NCBI GenBank assembly: GCA_017553635.1
Contig: JAFZKN010000022.1
Coordinates: forward strand, 49,884 to 113,883
DNA: 64,000 bases
Origin: Treponema sp.
GTDB lineage: Bacteria; Spirochaetota; Spirochaetia; Treponematales; Treponemataceae
Direction of reading: 5' to 3'
The translations under genes and the position numbers were made by a program. The notes below the pieces were generated by a model. It made no database searches, was not told the DNA's origin, and saw only the letters and a list, made by a program, of their open reading frames with translations. Positions 8,898 to 17,438 of the stretch are shown in pieces (within the stretch, counting starts at the first letter, position 1; each line of letters opens with the position of its first letter).

Positions 8898-9592
8898 ATG
8901 TACTTATAACAGGCGGCGGAACTCAACAGCCTATAGACAATGTAAGGAGCATCACAAACTTTTCTACAGGAAGAACTTCTAAAATTCTTTCTGAATATTT
9001 TGTAAAAAACGGTCATTTTGTTACATGTATTACAAGTAAGAACGCACTGAAGCCAGATAACTGCAAGACTGTTTTATACTCAAGCTTTGATGATTTACAG
9101 TCTGTTCTTAAAGCTGAACTTTCAAAAAGAAATTATAATATCGTAATTCATGCAGCTGCTGTAAGTGATTACAGTACAGATAAAATCATCATAGACAGAA
9201 AAGAATATGATGCCGGAACAGTAAATAAAATTCCTTCCGGTAAAGATCTAACTGTTAAATTTAAGGTAAATCCAAAGCTTATTTACAGCATTAAAAAATG
9301 GTCAAAAACGACTTGCGTTCTTTTTGGTTTTAAGCTTACTGATAATGCTTCTTTAAATGAACGTCTTGAAGCGGTAAAAAAAATATTTGAAGGAAGCAAC
9401 GAAAATAAAGACTTTTGTCCTGATTATGTCATATCAAATGATAAATCAGAACTGGAAGGAAAAAGTCATCCGTGTAAAATTTATGATGATGAATTAAACT
9501 GTATAAGTGAATGTGATACAGTAGAAAACATGGCAGAAGAGATTGAATCGTGCGCATTGGAAAAACTTCGGTTACACATGAGCAACCGCTGA
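8894..9592 (+). CDS. coaB: Phosphopantothenate-cysteine ligase (stand-alone CoaB)
   Basis: 232 residues, Rossmann-type CoaB domain. The N-terminus NVLITGGGTQQPIDNVRSI and NFSTGR are the family signature; AAAVSDY near 94 and KIPSGKD near 115 are substrate motifs. It joins 4'-phosphopantothenate and cysteine; the nucleotide (ATP or CTP) cannot be read. The next enzyme, CoaC, is encoded directly upstream. The start overlaps the coaC stop, with AAGGAA upstream inside coaC. Confidence 0.93.
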   Translation: MNVLITGGGTQQPIDNVRSITNFSTGRTSKILSEYFVKNGHFVTCITSKNALKPDNCKTVLYSSFDDLQSVLKAELSKRNYNIVIHAAAVSDYSTDKIIIDRKEYDAGTVNKIPSGKDLTVKFKVNPKLIYSIKKWSKTTCVLFGFKLTDNASLNERLEAVKKIFEGSNENKDFCPDYVISNDKSELEGKSHPCKIYDDELNCISECDTVENMAEEIESCALEKLRLHMSNR

Positions 9593-9613
9593 CGCGGAGT
9601 CTAAGGAGTATAT

Positions 9614-10384
9614 ATGATTTTAACAATTGATGTCGGAAATACGACAATTTCGGGCGGACTTTTTGATGAAAACGGTAAAAATGTTTTGATTTTCCGTCGT
9701 TCAACGAGCCGCGATTTAAGTTCTGATGAAGCCGGTCTCTTTTTTAGAAATGTAATCGAGCTTAATGGATTTGATTATACATCGATTAAAAAGATTGCGT
9801 GCTGCTCTGTTGTTCCTTCTTTAAATTATTCACTTGCCAGCGCATTTAAAAAATATTTTAACACCGAATGTCTTTTTGTACAGGCGGGAATAAAGACCGG
9901 ATTAAAGCTTAAGTACTCAAATCCAAAAGAAATCGGAGCAGACAGAATCGCAGCCGCAATCGGAGCATCAAGTCTTTATGACGGTAAAAACCTCATCGTT
10001 GTAGATATGGGAACTGCAACAACAATCGATATAATTACAAAAGATAAGGAATATCTTGGAGGGGCAATTTTACCAGGCATTAAAATGTCTTCTTCTTCCC
10101 TTGCCTCTGGAACCGCAAAGCTTCCGACTGTAGAAATTGTAAAGCCGGAACGTTCCTGCGGAACTTCTACTGTAGAAGCAATTCAGTCAGGAATTTATTT
10201 TGGCCAGCTTGGAGCGGTTAAAGAAATTACATCTCTTTTTACAAACGATGTTTTTAACGGAGAAAAGCCTTATTTAATCGGAACGGGCGGTTTTTCAAGA
10301 CTTTATGAAAATGAAAAGCTTTTTGATTCGATAGTTCCTGAGCTTGTTCATATCGGATTAAAAAAAGTACTGGAGTTAAATTAA
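9614..10384 (+). CDS. coaX: Type III pantothenate kinase
   Basis: 256 residues of the ASKHA fold. DVGNTT at residues 5-10 is the phosphate-binding loop, GADRIAA near 111 and DMGTATTID near 131 are the other nucleotide and pantothenate motifs, and GTGGFSRL near 221 closes the fold. It phosphorylates pantothenate and is not CoA-feedback inhibited in studied members. TAAGGAG precedes the ATG. The gene follows coaB after 21 bases and abuts panD. Confidence 0.96.
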   Translation: MILTIDVGNTTISGGLFDENGKNVLIFRRSTSRDLSSDEAGLFFRNVIELNGFDYTSIKKIACCSVVPSLNYSLASAFKKYFNTECLFVQAGIKTGLKLKYSNPKEIGADRIAAAIGASSLYDGKNLIVVDMGTATTIDIITKDKEYLGGAILPGIKMSSSSLASGTAKLPTVEIVKPERSCGTSTVEAIQSGIYFGQLGAVKEITSLFTNDVFNGEKPYLIGTGGFSRLYENEKLFDSIVPELVHIGLKKVLELN

Positions 10385-10729
10385 ATGCAGATAGAAGTTT
10401 TAAAATCAAAAATTCACCGTGCGACAGTAACTGATGCAAATTTAAATTACGAAGGCTCTATTTCGATAGACATGAATCTTGTTAAAAATGCAAATATGCA
10501 TGTATGGGAAAAAGTTGATGTCTTAAATGTAAATAACGGAGCAAGATTTTCGACTTACATAATTCCGGGAAAGGATGGAGAAATCTGCCTTAACGGAGCG
10601 GCAGCGAGAATGGCTGCTCCCGGCGATAAAGTTATTATCGTAACCTACACTCACATCGAAGAACAGGATGCAGATTCGTGGAAGCCGGTCGTCCTTCTTC
10701 TTGATGAACAAAATAAAATCCGGTCATAA
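10385..10729 (+). CDS. panD: Aspartate 1-decarboxylase proenzyme
   Basis: 114 residues. The self-cleavage site is YEGSISID: the chain is cut between G24 and S25 to form the pyruvoyl cofactor. HRATVTDANLNYEGS and LNGAAARMAAPGDKVI near 70 are family hallmarks. It supplies beta-alanine for PanC. Its ATG follows the coaX stop with no gap, and it is the last gene of the operon, ahead of a strong terminator. Confidence 0.97.
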   Translation: MQIEVLKSKIHRATVTDANLNYEGSISIDMNLVKNANMHVWEKVDVLNVNNGARFSTYIIPGKDGEICLNGAAARMAAPGDKVIIVTYTHIEEQDADSWKPVVLLLDEQNKIRS

Positions 10730-10768
10730 AAAAAGGCGCTGCTTCTTTTTGAAGGGCGCCCTTTTTTA
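10728..10768. terminator. Bidirectional terminator between panD and metG
   Basis: The hairpin GGCGC-tg-CTTC/GAAG-g-GCGCC is flanked by an A-run on the left and a T-run on the right, so it can stop transcripts from both convergent genes. Confidence 0.85.
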
Positions 10769-10820
10769 ATACTGCCAGAGTTTAGGCCGGCAGTTTATTT
10801 ATTAAAAACCATGCGGACTT

Positions 10821-13130
10821 TTAGCCGATTTCACTGTTAAGTGCTTTTTGTGTTTTAATTTCCTTTCCGTCTGCCATAAGCTTTTTGCCTGCAATCTGGA
10901 CAAAGCCATCCTTTGCTTCGATTGCAACACTGAAAAACTCATCACCTGTAATCTGCTCTTTTTTGGAAGCATTTACATCGGCGCCTTCAAGGATTACTTT
11001 TGTTCCAGGAGCTGCCCAAGCGGCATCAAGAACTTCTACGCATTCTTTGCCGTTTTCGTCTTTGTAGTCACCTGCCAGAAGCATACCGCGGCTTTCAACT
11101 CCACGCATTGTGCGGGGAGCTAAGTTTTCTGCAATGATTACATGTTTTCCTAAAAGTTCTTCTTCCTTTAAATACATACGAAGTCCTGACTGAATCGTTC
11201 GTGGAGTTCCACTTCCGTCATCAAGAGTTTCAATATAAAGTTTTTCACCTTCAGGATTTGGTTTAATATCTACAATCTTTGCAACAGTAAGATTTATATT
11301 TTTGTTAAAGAATTCTACCTGCTGTTCTGCTGTAAGAGCCGGTTTTTGTTCTTCTTTTTTCTTTTCTGCTTTCTTAGCTTCTTTTTCTGCTTTTTTCTGC
11401 TGTGTTCCGCTGAATTTTTCGCGGAATGCAAGCATTGTCTTCTGGTCCAATGGCTTAAAGTAAACTTCTGTAGGTCCAACTTTATCAAGACCTTCTGTTT
11501 CTCCAAGGTTTGCCCAGGTGTAACCCGGTTTTGTTTCTGTTCCGACTTTAGTTTCCTGAATTGATTTTCCAAAGTAAGACATAATTACCTGAGTATACTG
11601 AGGCATATAAGGATTCATCATAATCATGAGATCTTTAATTACATAGCAGAGATTATGAATGAGTTTTTTGCACGATTCAGGATCTGATTCGCGTGTTTTC
11701 CAAGGTTCTGCAGCCTGGAATTTTTTATTACAGATGTCAGAAATTTCAAACATTGTGTGGAACGCATCTTTTAATTCTGCCCATTCAAGATAATCTGTTG
11801 CTTTCTTTTCAAGATCGCGAACCTGAGACCAGAGTTCTTCGTCAACCGGAGCTTCTGGAATTACACCGTCAAAATATTTATTTACAAATAAAAGTGTTCT
11901 GTTTACAAGGTTTCCAAGGTTACCGATTAATTCACCGTTAAGCTTTTCCATAAAATCTTTCCATGTAAACTGATAGTCCTGTTTTTCAGGTCTGTTGTAG
12001 AAAATATAGAATCGCCATGCGTCAGCCGGTATTCCACTTTCGATTGCATCACTTCCAAATACACCGATTCCGCGGCTTTTTGAGAATTTCCCGTCTTCGT
12101 AGTTTAAGAATTCTGTAGAAGACATGTGATGGAGCTTTGTCCAGTTATGTGGTGAACCTAAAAGTGTACAAGGGAAAATTACTGTATGGAAAGGAATGTT
12201 GTCTTTTCCGATAAACTGGAACAAGTCAACTTTTTCTTTTCCTTTTGCTTCTTCACTTTCTTCCGGAAGCCACCAGCTTTTCCAGTCAAAAGATTTGCGT
12301 CCGGATTTTTCAAGTTCATCTGCAAGCTGTTTAGTGATCGAAAGATATCCTATCGGCGCATTAAACCATACATAGAATACTTTACTTTCATACCCTTCTT
12401 TTGGAACAGGAATACCCCATTTTAAATCGCGCGTAATTGCACGTTCCTGAAGTCCATCACGAATCCATGCTTTAGTCATGCTTAAAGCGTTGTCGGCCCA
12501 CTTGCCTTCTACGCTTGCTTTTTCCATCCATTCGTTGAGTTTTGGACTGATCGAAGGAAGGTCGATGTAAAGATGCTTTGTTTCCTTTACTTCAGGAGTT
12601 GCACCGCATGTATGACATTTTGGATCTTTTAAATCTATAGGGTCTAAAAGAGTTCCACATTCATCACACTGATCACCGCGTGCTTTAGTTGAACCGCATT
12701 TAGGACATGTTCCGTCTACATAACGGTCTGCAAGAAATCTGTTGCAGTTAGGACAGAAAAGCTGTTTGTTGACATGTTCTTTAATAAGCCCTGCTTTATC
12801 AAGATCTGTAAAAAGGCTCTGAGTAATTTCTGTGCATTGTGGATTTGACGTGCGTCCAAATTTATCAAAGTTAATGTTGAACCATTTGTAAATCTTTGTA
12901 TGTTCCTGATAATAATGATTGCACAAAGAACGGGGATCTTTTCCCTCTTCAAGAGCTTTTGTTTCCGTTGCTGTTCCGTATTCGTCTACTCCGCATACAT
13001 AAAGAGTTTCATAGCCTCTGTTTCTGCAGAATCTGGCAAATACATCACCGGAAAGTGATTGAATTATGTTTCCAAGATGTGGAATATTGTTTACATAAGG
13101 TAAAGCTGCTGTAATAAGTCTTCTATTCAT
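10821..13130 (-). CDS. metG: Methionyl-tRNA synthetase with C-terminal tRNA-binding domain
   Basis: 769 residues, the long MetG form. The HIGH-like motif HLGN is at residues 18-21, the KMSKS loop appears as KFSKSRG near 345, and a zinc knuckle region with four CxxC pairs lies near 145-190 (starting CPNCNRF). A lysine-rich linker near 590-615 (KKAEKEAKKAEKKKEE) leads to a C-terminal EMAP-II/Trbp111-like domain (residues about 630-740). It charges tRNA-Met in the cytoplasm. It has its own promoter whose -10 box ends 8 bases before the ATG, with no ribosome-binding site, so its mRNA is probably leaderless. Confidence 0.97.
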   Translation of the reverse strand: MNRRLITAALPYVNNIPHLGNIIQSLSGDVFARFCRNRGYETLYVCGVDEYGTATETKALEEGKDPRSLCNHYYQEHTKIYKWFNINFDKFGRTSNPQCTEITQSLFTDLDKAGLIKEHVNKQLFCPNCNRFLADRYVDGTCPKCGSTKARGDQCDECGTLLDPIDLKDPKCHTCGATPEVKETKHLYIDLPSISPKLNEWMEKASVEGKWADNALSMTKAWIRDGLQERAITRDLKWGIPVPKEGYESKVFYVWFNAPIGYLSITKQLADELEKSGRKSFDWKSWWLPEESEEAKGKEKVDLFQFIGKDNIPFHTVIFPCTLLGSPHNWTKLHHMSSTEFLNYEDGKFSKSRGIGVFGSDAIESGIPADAWRFYIFYNRPEKQDYQFTWKDFMEKLNGELIGNLGNLVNRTLLFVNKYFDGVIPEAPVDEELWSQVRDLEKKATDYLEWAELKDAFHTMFEISDICNKKFQAAEPWKTRESDPESCKKLIHNLCYVIKDLMIMMNPYMPQYTQVIMSYFGKSIQETKVGTETKPGYTWANLGETEGLDKVGPTEVYFKPLDQKTMLAFREKFSGTQQKKAEKEAKKAEKKKEEQKPALTAEQQVEFFNKNINLTVAKIVDIKPNPEGEKLYIETLDDGSGTPRTIQSGLRMYLKEEELLGKHVIIAENLAPRTMRGVESRGMLLAGDYKDENGKECVEVLDAAWAAPGTKVILEGADVNASKKEQITGDEFFSVAIEAKDGFVQIAGKKLMADGKEIKTQKALNSEIG

Positions 13131-13138
13131 AGAAAACT

Positions 13139-13167
13139 ATTATATTTTTTTTGTGCGTTCTATTCAA
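13139..13167 (-). promoter_or_regulatory. metG promoter (predicted leaderless start)
   Basis: On the minus strand TTGAAT, 17-base spacer, TATAAT; the -10 ends 8 bases before the metG ATG, which is where transcription should begin. Confidence 0.7.
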
Positions 13168-13170
13168 GCA

Positions 13171-15147
13171 CTATTTTTTTCGCTTATTCGGAACGATAGT
13201 AAGATTTATGGTCTTTTCCATTTCCATACCGCCTGCAAGGTCAACATCCCATGCAAGAGAAAGAGAAAGTGTTCTTCCGGCCGGCTGAAGATTTGAAGCA
13301 TCAATTGAGTTTCTCATAAGAGTTATCGGATACGAAACAAGATTCGCCATTTCGTTAGGTTCAAAAGTAAATACTACGTTATTATCAACATCGGTCAGCT
13401 GAAAAGCATCTACATTCTTCATAAATTCAAGATTCTGGGCTGTCTTTTCTTCTATCTGACCATTATTTACTACATCAATTCTATATGTTTCCGTAAGCTC
13501 TTTTTTACAGTCAAGCTGAGCAAAGTTAGATTCAACTACAAATTTTGCCTTAACGGCAATCGGACTGGTATTTTTAATGATGTACTGAACCATGATTCCA
13601 TTGGAATTTATGATGTATTTTTTACGCACCTGTACAGACTGGTTAAGACTCGGAAATTTAGATCTTGTCTCAAGACATATTTCTCTTTTAGTCGAGTTGA
13701 ACAAAACTTCTTTATAAACATTGTTTGAGAAAACGCCGTTTTTACACGGAAGCCCCTTTATATAACGGTTATATTCTTCAGGTTCAAAAAGATGATCGAC
13801 AAAAATTCCTTTTTCATAATTGTCATTGCACTTATCAAGAGGCATTACACGGGACATATTATCTGCATAGTTCGATGCCTTTTTCATTACATCAAGTTCA
13901 AAAATTGCACCACCCCTTCTGTTGATACATGCATTAAATTTATTCATACGGCAAAGATATTCATTAAAGCCATCACAGTTATAATCATAATTTAAAATCG
14001 ATTCATGAAAATCTTCACATTCGCGGACAAGTAATTCAGCTTCAGAAAGCTTTTTAAATGCTTTCTGCCTTTCTTGAGAACTGATTAAAGCACTGCTTGA
14101 AGGATATACATAAGCATCTCCAGTCTGCGCTGCCCAGAGACATTCACGGGCAGTCTTTTTTCTCATCTTGTCACCCTTACACTGATTAACAAGAAGAGAA
14201 ACGAAAATCATCCGGTTATACAGTGCCTGACTTCGTTTGTAAGTCTGCATAAAGTCATAAACATTAACAGATGTATTTCCCTTTAATTCAACCTGCTTAT
14301 ATGGTTCAAACGACCACTTTGCAATTTCTTCGTTAATTCCTGCATGAATATATGTAGGAACGAAAAATTCAGAATTTTTTATACAGTTATTCGGAAGATC
14401 AAGTTTAATCACATCTGAATATTTTGTCTTAATAAGTTCAAGAAATTCTGTAATTTTTTCTCTGTCAAATAAATTCTTTAAGTTTGCTTTATTTAACGAA
14501 ATTACAACAATTCTGTCTGCATCAGGATTTTCAAAATCATTTTTTACGGTTTTTTCTACACCTTTTTTTAATCTCTGTATAAAAGCTTCTGCTGTTTCAC
14601 TTTCTTCAGGAATAAATTCTCTATGAACGGAAAGAACCTTTACAGATTTTCCACGGTCAGAAATGATAAGCGGTAAAAATATTTTTTTCTCTTTCTGAAT
14701 TAAAGAACTGTCAAGCTGAACGTATTCAATTCCACATGTTTCAAACGAAGTGACAAGCGACGGATCCCATGCGCTTGCACAGAGCATTACACCTCTTGGT
14801 CTCTTTCCTAAAACCTTTCTGATTGTCGAACTTAAAAGTTCAATCTGTCCTGTTCTGTCCAGAGGAAAAAGCAATGGGAAAATCGGATTGTAATAACCGC
14901 CTCCGATTATTTCAATCTGCTTTCTGTTAGCAAGATTCTTTAAGATTTCGAGAAACTCAGGATTTTTCTGTCTGATGCAATCAAACTGCGGACCAGAAAA
15001 ATAAAATGAAAATTTTAAATCTTCGTGTGCATATAAAAACTGACCGATCCGTTTATAATAATTTTCATAAACCGATTTATAGTCTGAGGTATCGATAAAA
15101 TTAGAAGTCTCTGTCGAAAATTCAAAACAAACTTTTATAATGCCCAT
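13171..15147 (-). CDS. Glycoside hydrolase family 57-like protein, probably non-catalytic
   Basis: 658 residues. The order of segments follows GH57 4-alpha-glucanotransferases: FYFSGP near 48, EIIGGGYYNPIFP near 78, a GVMLCASAWDPSLV segment near 118, GDAYVYPSSS near 345 and GGAIFELD...NYADNMSR near 410, which belongs to the C-terminal DUF1926-type beta domain. The catalytic residues are absent: the HNHQP motif is replaced by FEFSTE, the nucleophile-bearing WLTERVW by MLCASAWDP, and the acid/base FHDDGE region by ISLNKAN (comparison from memory of the archaeal enzyme). It follows rnfB after 15 bases and ends the rnf operon. A sugar-binding or structural role is possible; activity is doubtful. 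Confidence 0.7.
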   Translation of the reverse strand: MGIIKVCFEFSTETSNFIDTSDYKSVYENYYKRIGQFLYAHEDLKFSFYFSGPQFDCIRQKNPEFLEILKNLANRKQIEIIGGGYYNPIFPLLFPLDRTGQIELLSSTIRKVLGKRPRGVMLCASAWDPSLVTSFETCGIEYVQLDSSLIQKEKKIFLPLIISDRGKSVKVLSVHREFIPEESETAEAFIQRLKKGVEKTVKNDFENPDADRIVVISLNKANLKNLFDREKITEFLELIKTKYSDVIKLDLPNNCIKNSEFFVPTYIHAGINEEIAKWSFEPYKQVELKGNTSVNVYDFMQTYKRSQALYNRMIFVSLLVNQCKGDKMRKKTARECLWAAQTGDAYVYPSSSALISSQERQKAFKKLSEAELLVRECEDFHESILNYDYNCDGFNEYLCRMNKFNACINRRGGAIFELDVMKKASNYADNMSRVMPLDKCNDNYEKGIFVDHLFEPEEYNRYIKGLPCKNGVFSNNVYKEVLFNSTKREICLETRSKFPSLNQSVQVRKKYIINSNGIMVQYIIKNTSPIAVKAKFVVESNFAQLDCKKELTETYRIDVVNNGQIEEKTAQNLEFMKNVDAFQLTDVDNNVVFTFEPNEMANLVSYPITLMRNSIDASNLQPAGRTLSLSLAWDVDLAGGMEMEKTINLTIVPNKRKK

Positions 15148-15162
15148 GTAGATAATCCAATA

Positions 15163-15774
15163 TTAGCGTGGACTTATTATTTTATTACATGATTGCCAGA
15201 ATTTAAAGCGTTTTTCTTTAGGAATTTCAACTTTTACTGAAATATTACATTTGTCGCAAGTAGTAAGACAATCTTCAGAAGCGGCGCAAAGTTTAATCTC
15301 CTGTGAGACTACTCCCTTGTCAAACATCTTTATGATGCCTTTAGGACAACTGACAATACACTCTCCACATCCACAGCAGTTTTCTGTAATAACTGCAGTT
15401 CCATTTTTAATTATAATTGCTTCCTGAGGACAGGCCTGTACACAATCTCCAAATCCGATACACCCGTATTTACAGTCGTTAGGTGTACCATAAATTGAAT
15501 CAAACAGCGCACAGCTTTTAATTCCATTATATGCAAGCCTTTCTTTCTGAAAGGATCTTTCGGGATTACAAAGAACAAATGCTTTTTTGTCTGTAACAGC
15601 CACGTTTTTTTCATCCGGAGTTCCTACATAATTAAGTTCAACTTCAGAAAAAAGCGGATCCTGATTTTCAATAGTCTGTGATTTAATTGCCGGAATAAAT
15701 ACTCCGTAAAGAAAATACAGAATAAACGAAGCGAGAACAACAAAAATAAAGATAAAAAGTATTCGCAAAATCAT
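15163..15774 (-). CDS. rnfB: Rnf complex iron-sulfur subunit B (short form)
   Basis: 203 residues. The N-terminal membrane anchor (about 3-27) is followed by a ferredoxin-like part with the RnfB pattern: a lone cysteine in LCNPERSF near 69, YNGIKSC near 82, then two 4Fe-4S motifs, CKYGCIGFGDCVQACP near 100 and CCGCGECIVSCP near 133, and further cysteines CAASEDCLTTCDKC near 165. The usual N-terminal CGxCGYPGC iron-sulfur domain of RnfB is missing. RnfB is taken to receive electrons from ferredoxin. The start overlaps the rnfA stop (ATGA). Confidence 0.82.
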   Translation of the reverse strand: MILRILFIFIFVVLASFILYFLYGVFIPAIKSQTIENQDPLFSEVELNYVGTPDEKNVAVTDKKAFVLCNPERSFQKERLAYNGIKSCALFDSIYGTPNDCKYGCIGFGDCVQACPQEAIIIKNGTAVITENCCGCGECIVSCPKGIIKMFDKGVVSQEIKLCAASEDCLTTCDKCNISVKVEIPKEKRFKFWQSCNKIISPR

Positions 15775-16331
15775 TTGATTACCCCGCTGTTTAACCAGGA
15801 AATATTGAATGAATATAATGCAATCATAATAACAACCATGCAGAGAAAGATAAGACTTTTCTGCTTGAACAATCCGTTAGAATTAGTAGCCTGCATTCTT
15901 TTTTCAAGTGCAAAAAGCACAGGAATAAGAATGTAAAAACATGTAAGTACACTTATACAGATTAAAACTCCGTCTATTAAAAGGACACCTTCGTTTAATG
16001 CAAGAATTACCGTCAAAAAAGAAACTGCAAATTCTGCAGAAGTTCTTTTTGTCGTAACCTGAATCAAAATTTCCAGGAATACAGAAATCGTTATATAAAT
16101 CAAAAGAGCAATAAACGGATAGATTTCTACGATTTTTAACGGAATAAAAAAGTTTGAATTTAAAAAGAACGTAATTAAAAATGTAATAACTACCGAGATA
16201 TACGATTTTATCGAACAGAATAAAATCTGTTTCGGATAGTTGCACATAACTGATTCTCTGTTAAAACCAATTCCATATAACAAAACTGCAGAGCCGAAAA
16301 ATATATAGTAAACAAAGCTGTTGATAATCAT
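15771..16331 (-). CDS. rnfA: Rnf complex membrane subunit A
   Basis: 186 residues with about six membrane helices in the RnfA/NqrE arrangement. The start at 16331 is chosen because GAGGAGTC precedes it; an open frame extends further upstream but lies inside rnfE. RnfA and RnfE together hold a membrane 2Fe-2S centre in studied Rnf/Nqr complexes; the matching half-motif is hard to place here because sequence conservation is weak. Four-base overlaps with rnfE upstream and rnfB downstream. Confidence 0.75.
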   Translation of the reverse strand: MIINSFVYYIFFGSAVLLYGIGFNRESVMCNYPKQILFCSIKSYISVVITFLITFFLNSNFFIPLKIVEIYPFIALLIYITISVFLEILIQVTTKRTSAEFAVSFLTVILALNEGVLLIDGVLICISVLTCFYILIPVLFALEKRMQATNSNGLFKQKSLIFLCMVVIMIALYSFNISWLNSGVIK

Positions 16332-16942
16332 TTTGACTCCTCTGCTCTTCTGACAATCTTGATTTTCTTCTGAGCATGAATAAAGATAAAGATTACAATA
16401 CAGACAAGAACAAGAGCTCCCGGAATCGAAGCAAAAAATGTTCCCCACAGCATATTGTCTGAAGAAAGGAGCTGTTTCTCAAAAATTCCGTTTGGAGATG
16501 GCAGTGTAAATGTTCCATAACCAAAAATATCTCTAATTGCATAAAAAACAAGAGCGAAAATCGAAAAATACGAAGTAATCTTAAGATTGTCTATTACAGA
16601 TATTTTTGTCGAAGCATCAATATTTTTGTAAATAATTCCAATCATATACGAAGATACGGCAGGAAGATAGAATACAAAACTCATCTGAAGCGCAATCAAA
16701 GGATATACAGCCATTATAATCTGTTTATATAAAACAGTTGAGAAAATAAGTCCAAGCACTGTCACGATAGAATTCATTTCGTGGAGTAAAAGTTTTTTTA
16801 ACAGATACGAGAAAAGGAATCCTGTAAAAATAAGAAAAAACAGTTCAAGACAGATGATAATTCCGAATGCAAATCTTCCAGGAGCTGCAACTAAAAGTGC
16901 AAATGAAATAGCTGTAAAGACGTAGTATAAATTTCTATTCAT
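16328..16942 (-). CDS. rnfE: Rnf complex membrane subunit E
   Basis: About 204 residues, strongly hydrophobic, six predicted helices, similar in pattern to RnfE/NqrD. Two adjacent ATGs exist (16945 and 16942). GGAGG is two bases before the first and five before the second, so the second is more likely. The ATG overlaps the end of rnfG. The segment GYGTFTLPSPNG in the C-terminal third is where RnfE proteins carry a conserved G(T/S)xTxP-like loop. It should pair with RnfA in the membrane core of the pump. Confidence 0.75.
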   Translation of the reverse strand: MNRNLYYVFTAISFALLVAAPGRFAFGIIICLELFFLIFTGFLFSYLLKKLLLHEMNSIVTVLGLIFSTVLYKQIIMAVYPLIALQMSFVFYLPAVSSYMIGIIYKNIDASTKISVIDNLKITSYFSIFALVFYAIRDIFGYGTFTLPSPNGIFEKQLLSSDNMLWGTFFASIPGALVLVCIVIFIFIHAQKKIKIVRRAEESK

Positions 16943-17438
16943 CATAGCCTCCAAGTTCTGGAACTGATGCCTCAAAGATTTTTAAAGCCTGTTCTTTCCA
17001 GTATTTGATTATGAGATCACTGTTCGGATTTTCAAACTGCTGTTTGATTCTCTGATTTAAGCAGCAAAAGCCTTCAAATGTAACTCCCTGTTTTTTGTCA
17101 TAAAGGAAAACTGCAGCCTGAGGCCCATAATAAGTTGTAACACGCGTTACAAGAACATATCTTACAGGTGAAGATGAATTTGTTACAACAGCATACATAC
17201 TTGAGCTTACTGCAATTGAAGAATTAATCTGAATTGCCTCACCGACACGATATTTTTCAGGAAACTCAAGCGGACGATGGTCATGCATTACGATTTCAAC
17301 CTGAGTCTTTAATTTATTTGTATAATTCTTTTTTGCAAATAATGCGAAAAGAATGAGAATTACTGACATAGCCATAATAATGCACGTAAAGAATGCGAAA
17401 GTCTTAAGTCTAATTTTACTATCAGTTGTTTCCAGCAT
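16935..17438 (-). CDS. rnfG: Protein in the RnfG position (divergent FMN-binding-like)
   Basis: 167 residues with one N-terminal membrane helix (about 13-35) and a periplasmic domain, the build of RnfG. The expected flavin attachment motif (S/T-G-A-T) is not present anywhere in the chain. The TTYYGPQAAVFLYDKK stretch near 100 is the best candidate for the FMN-domain core. Gene order (C-D-G-E-A-B) is what identifies it. It overlaps rnfD by 17 bases. Either this subunit has lost covalent FMN, or it is a replacement protein at the same position. Confidence 0.6.
   Translation of the reverse strand: MLETTDSKIRLKTFAFFTCIIMAMSVILILFALFAKKNYTNKLKTQVEIVMHDHRPLEFPEKYRVGEAIQINSSIAVSSSMYAVVTNSSSPVRYVLVTRVTTYYGPQAAVFLYDKKQGVTFEGFCCLNQRIKQQFENPNSDLIIKYWKEQALKIFEASVPELGGYDE

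Noticed and set aside
11315..11572. Open frames antisense or out of frame inside metG, for example this lysine-rich one
   Set aside because: They lie wholly within metG, lack start signals, and their composition is explained by the KKAEKE-type linker codons of metG.
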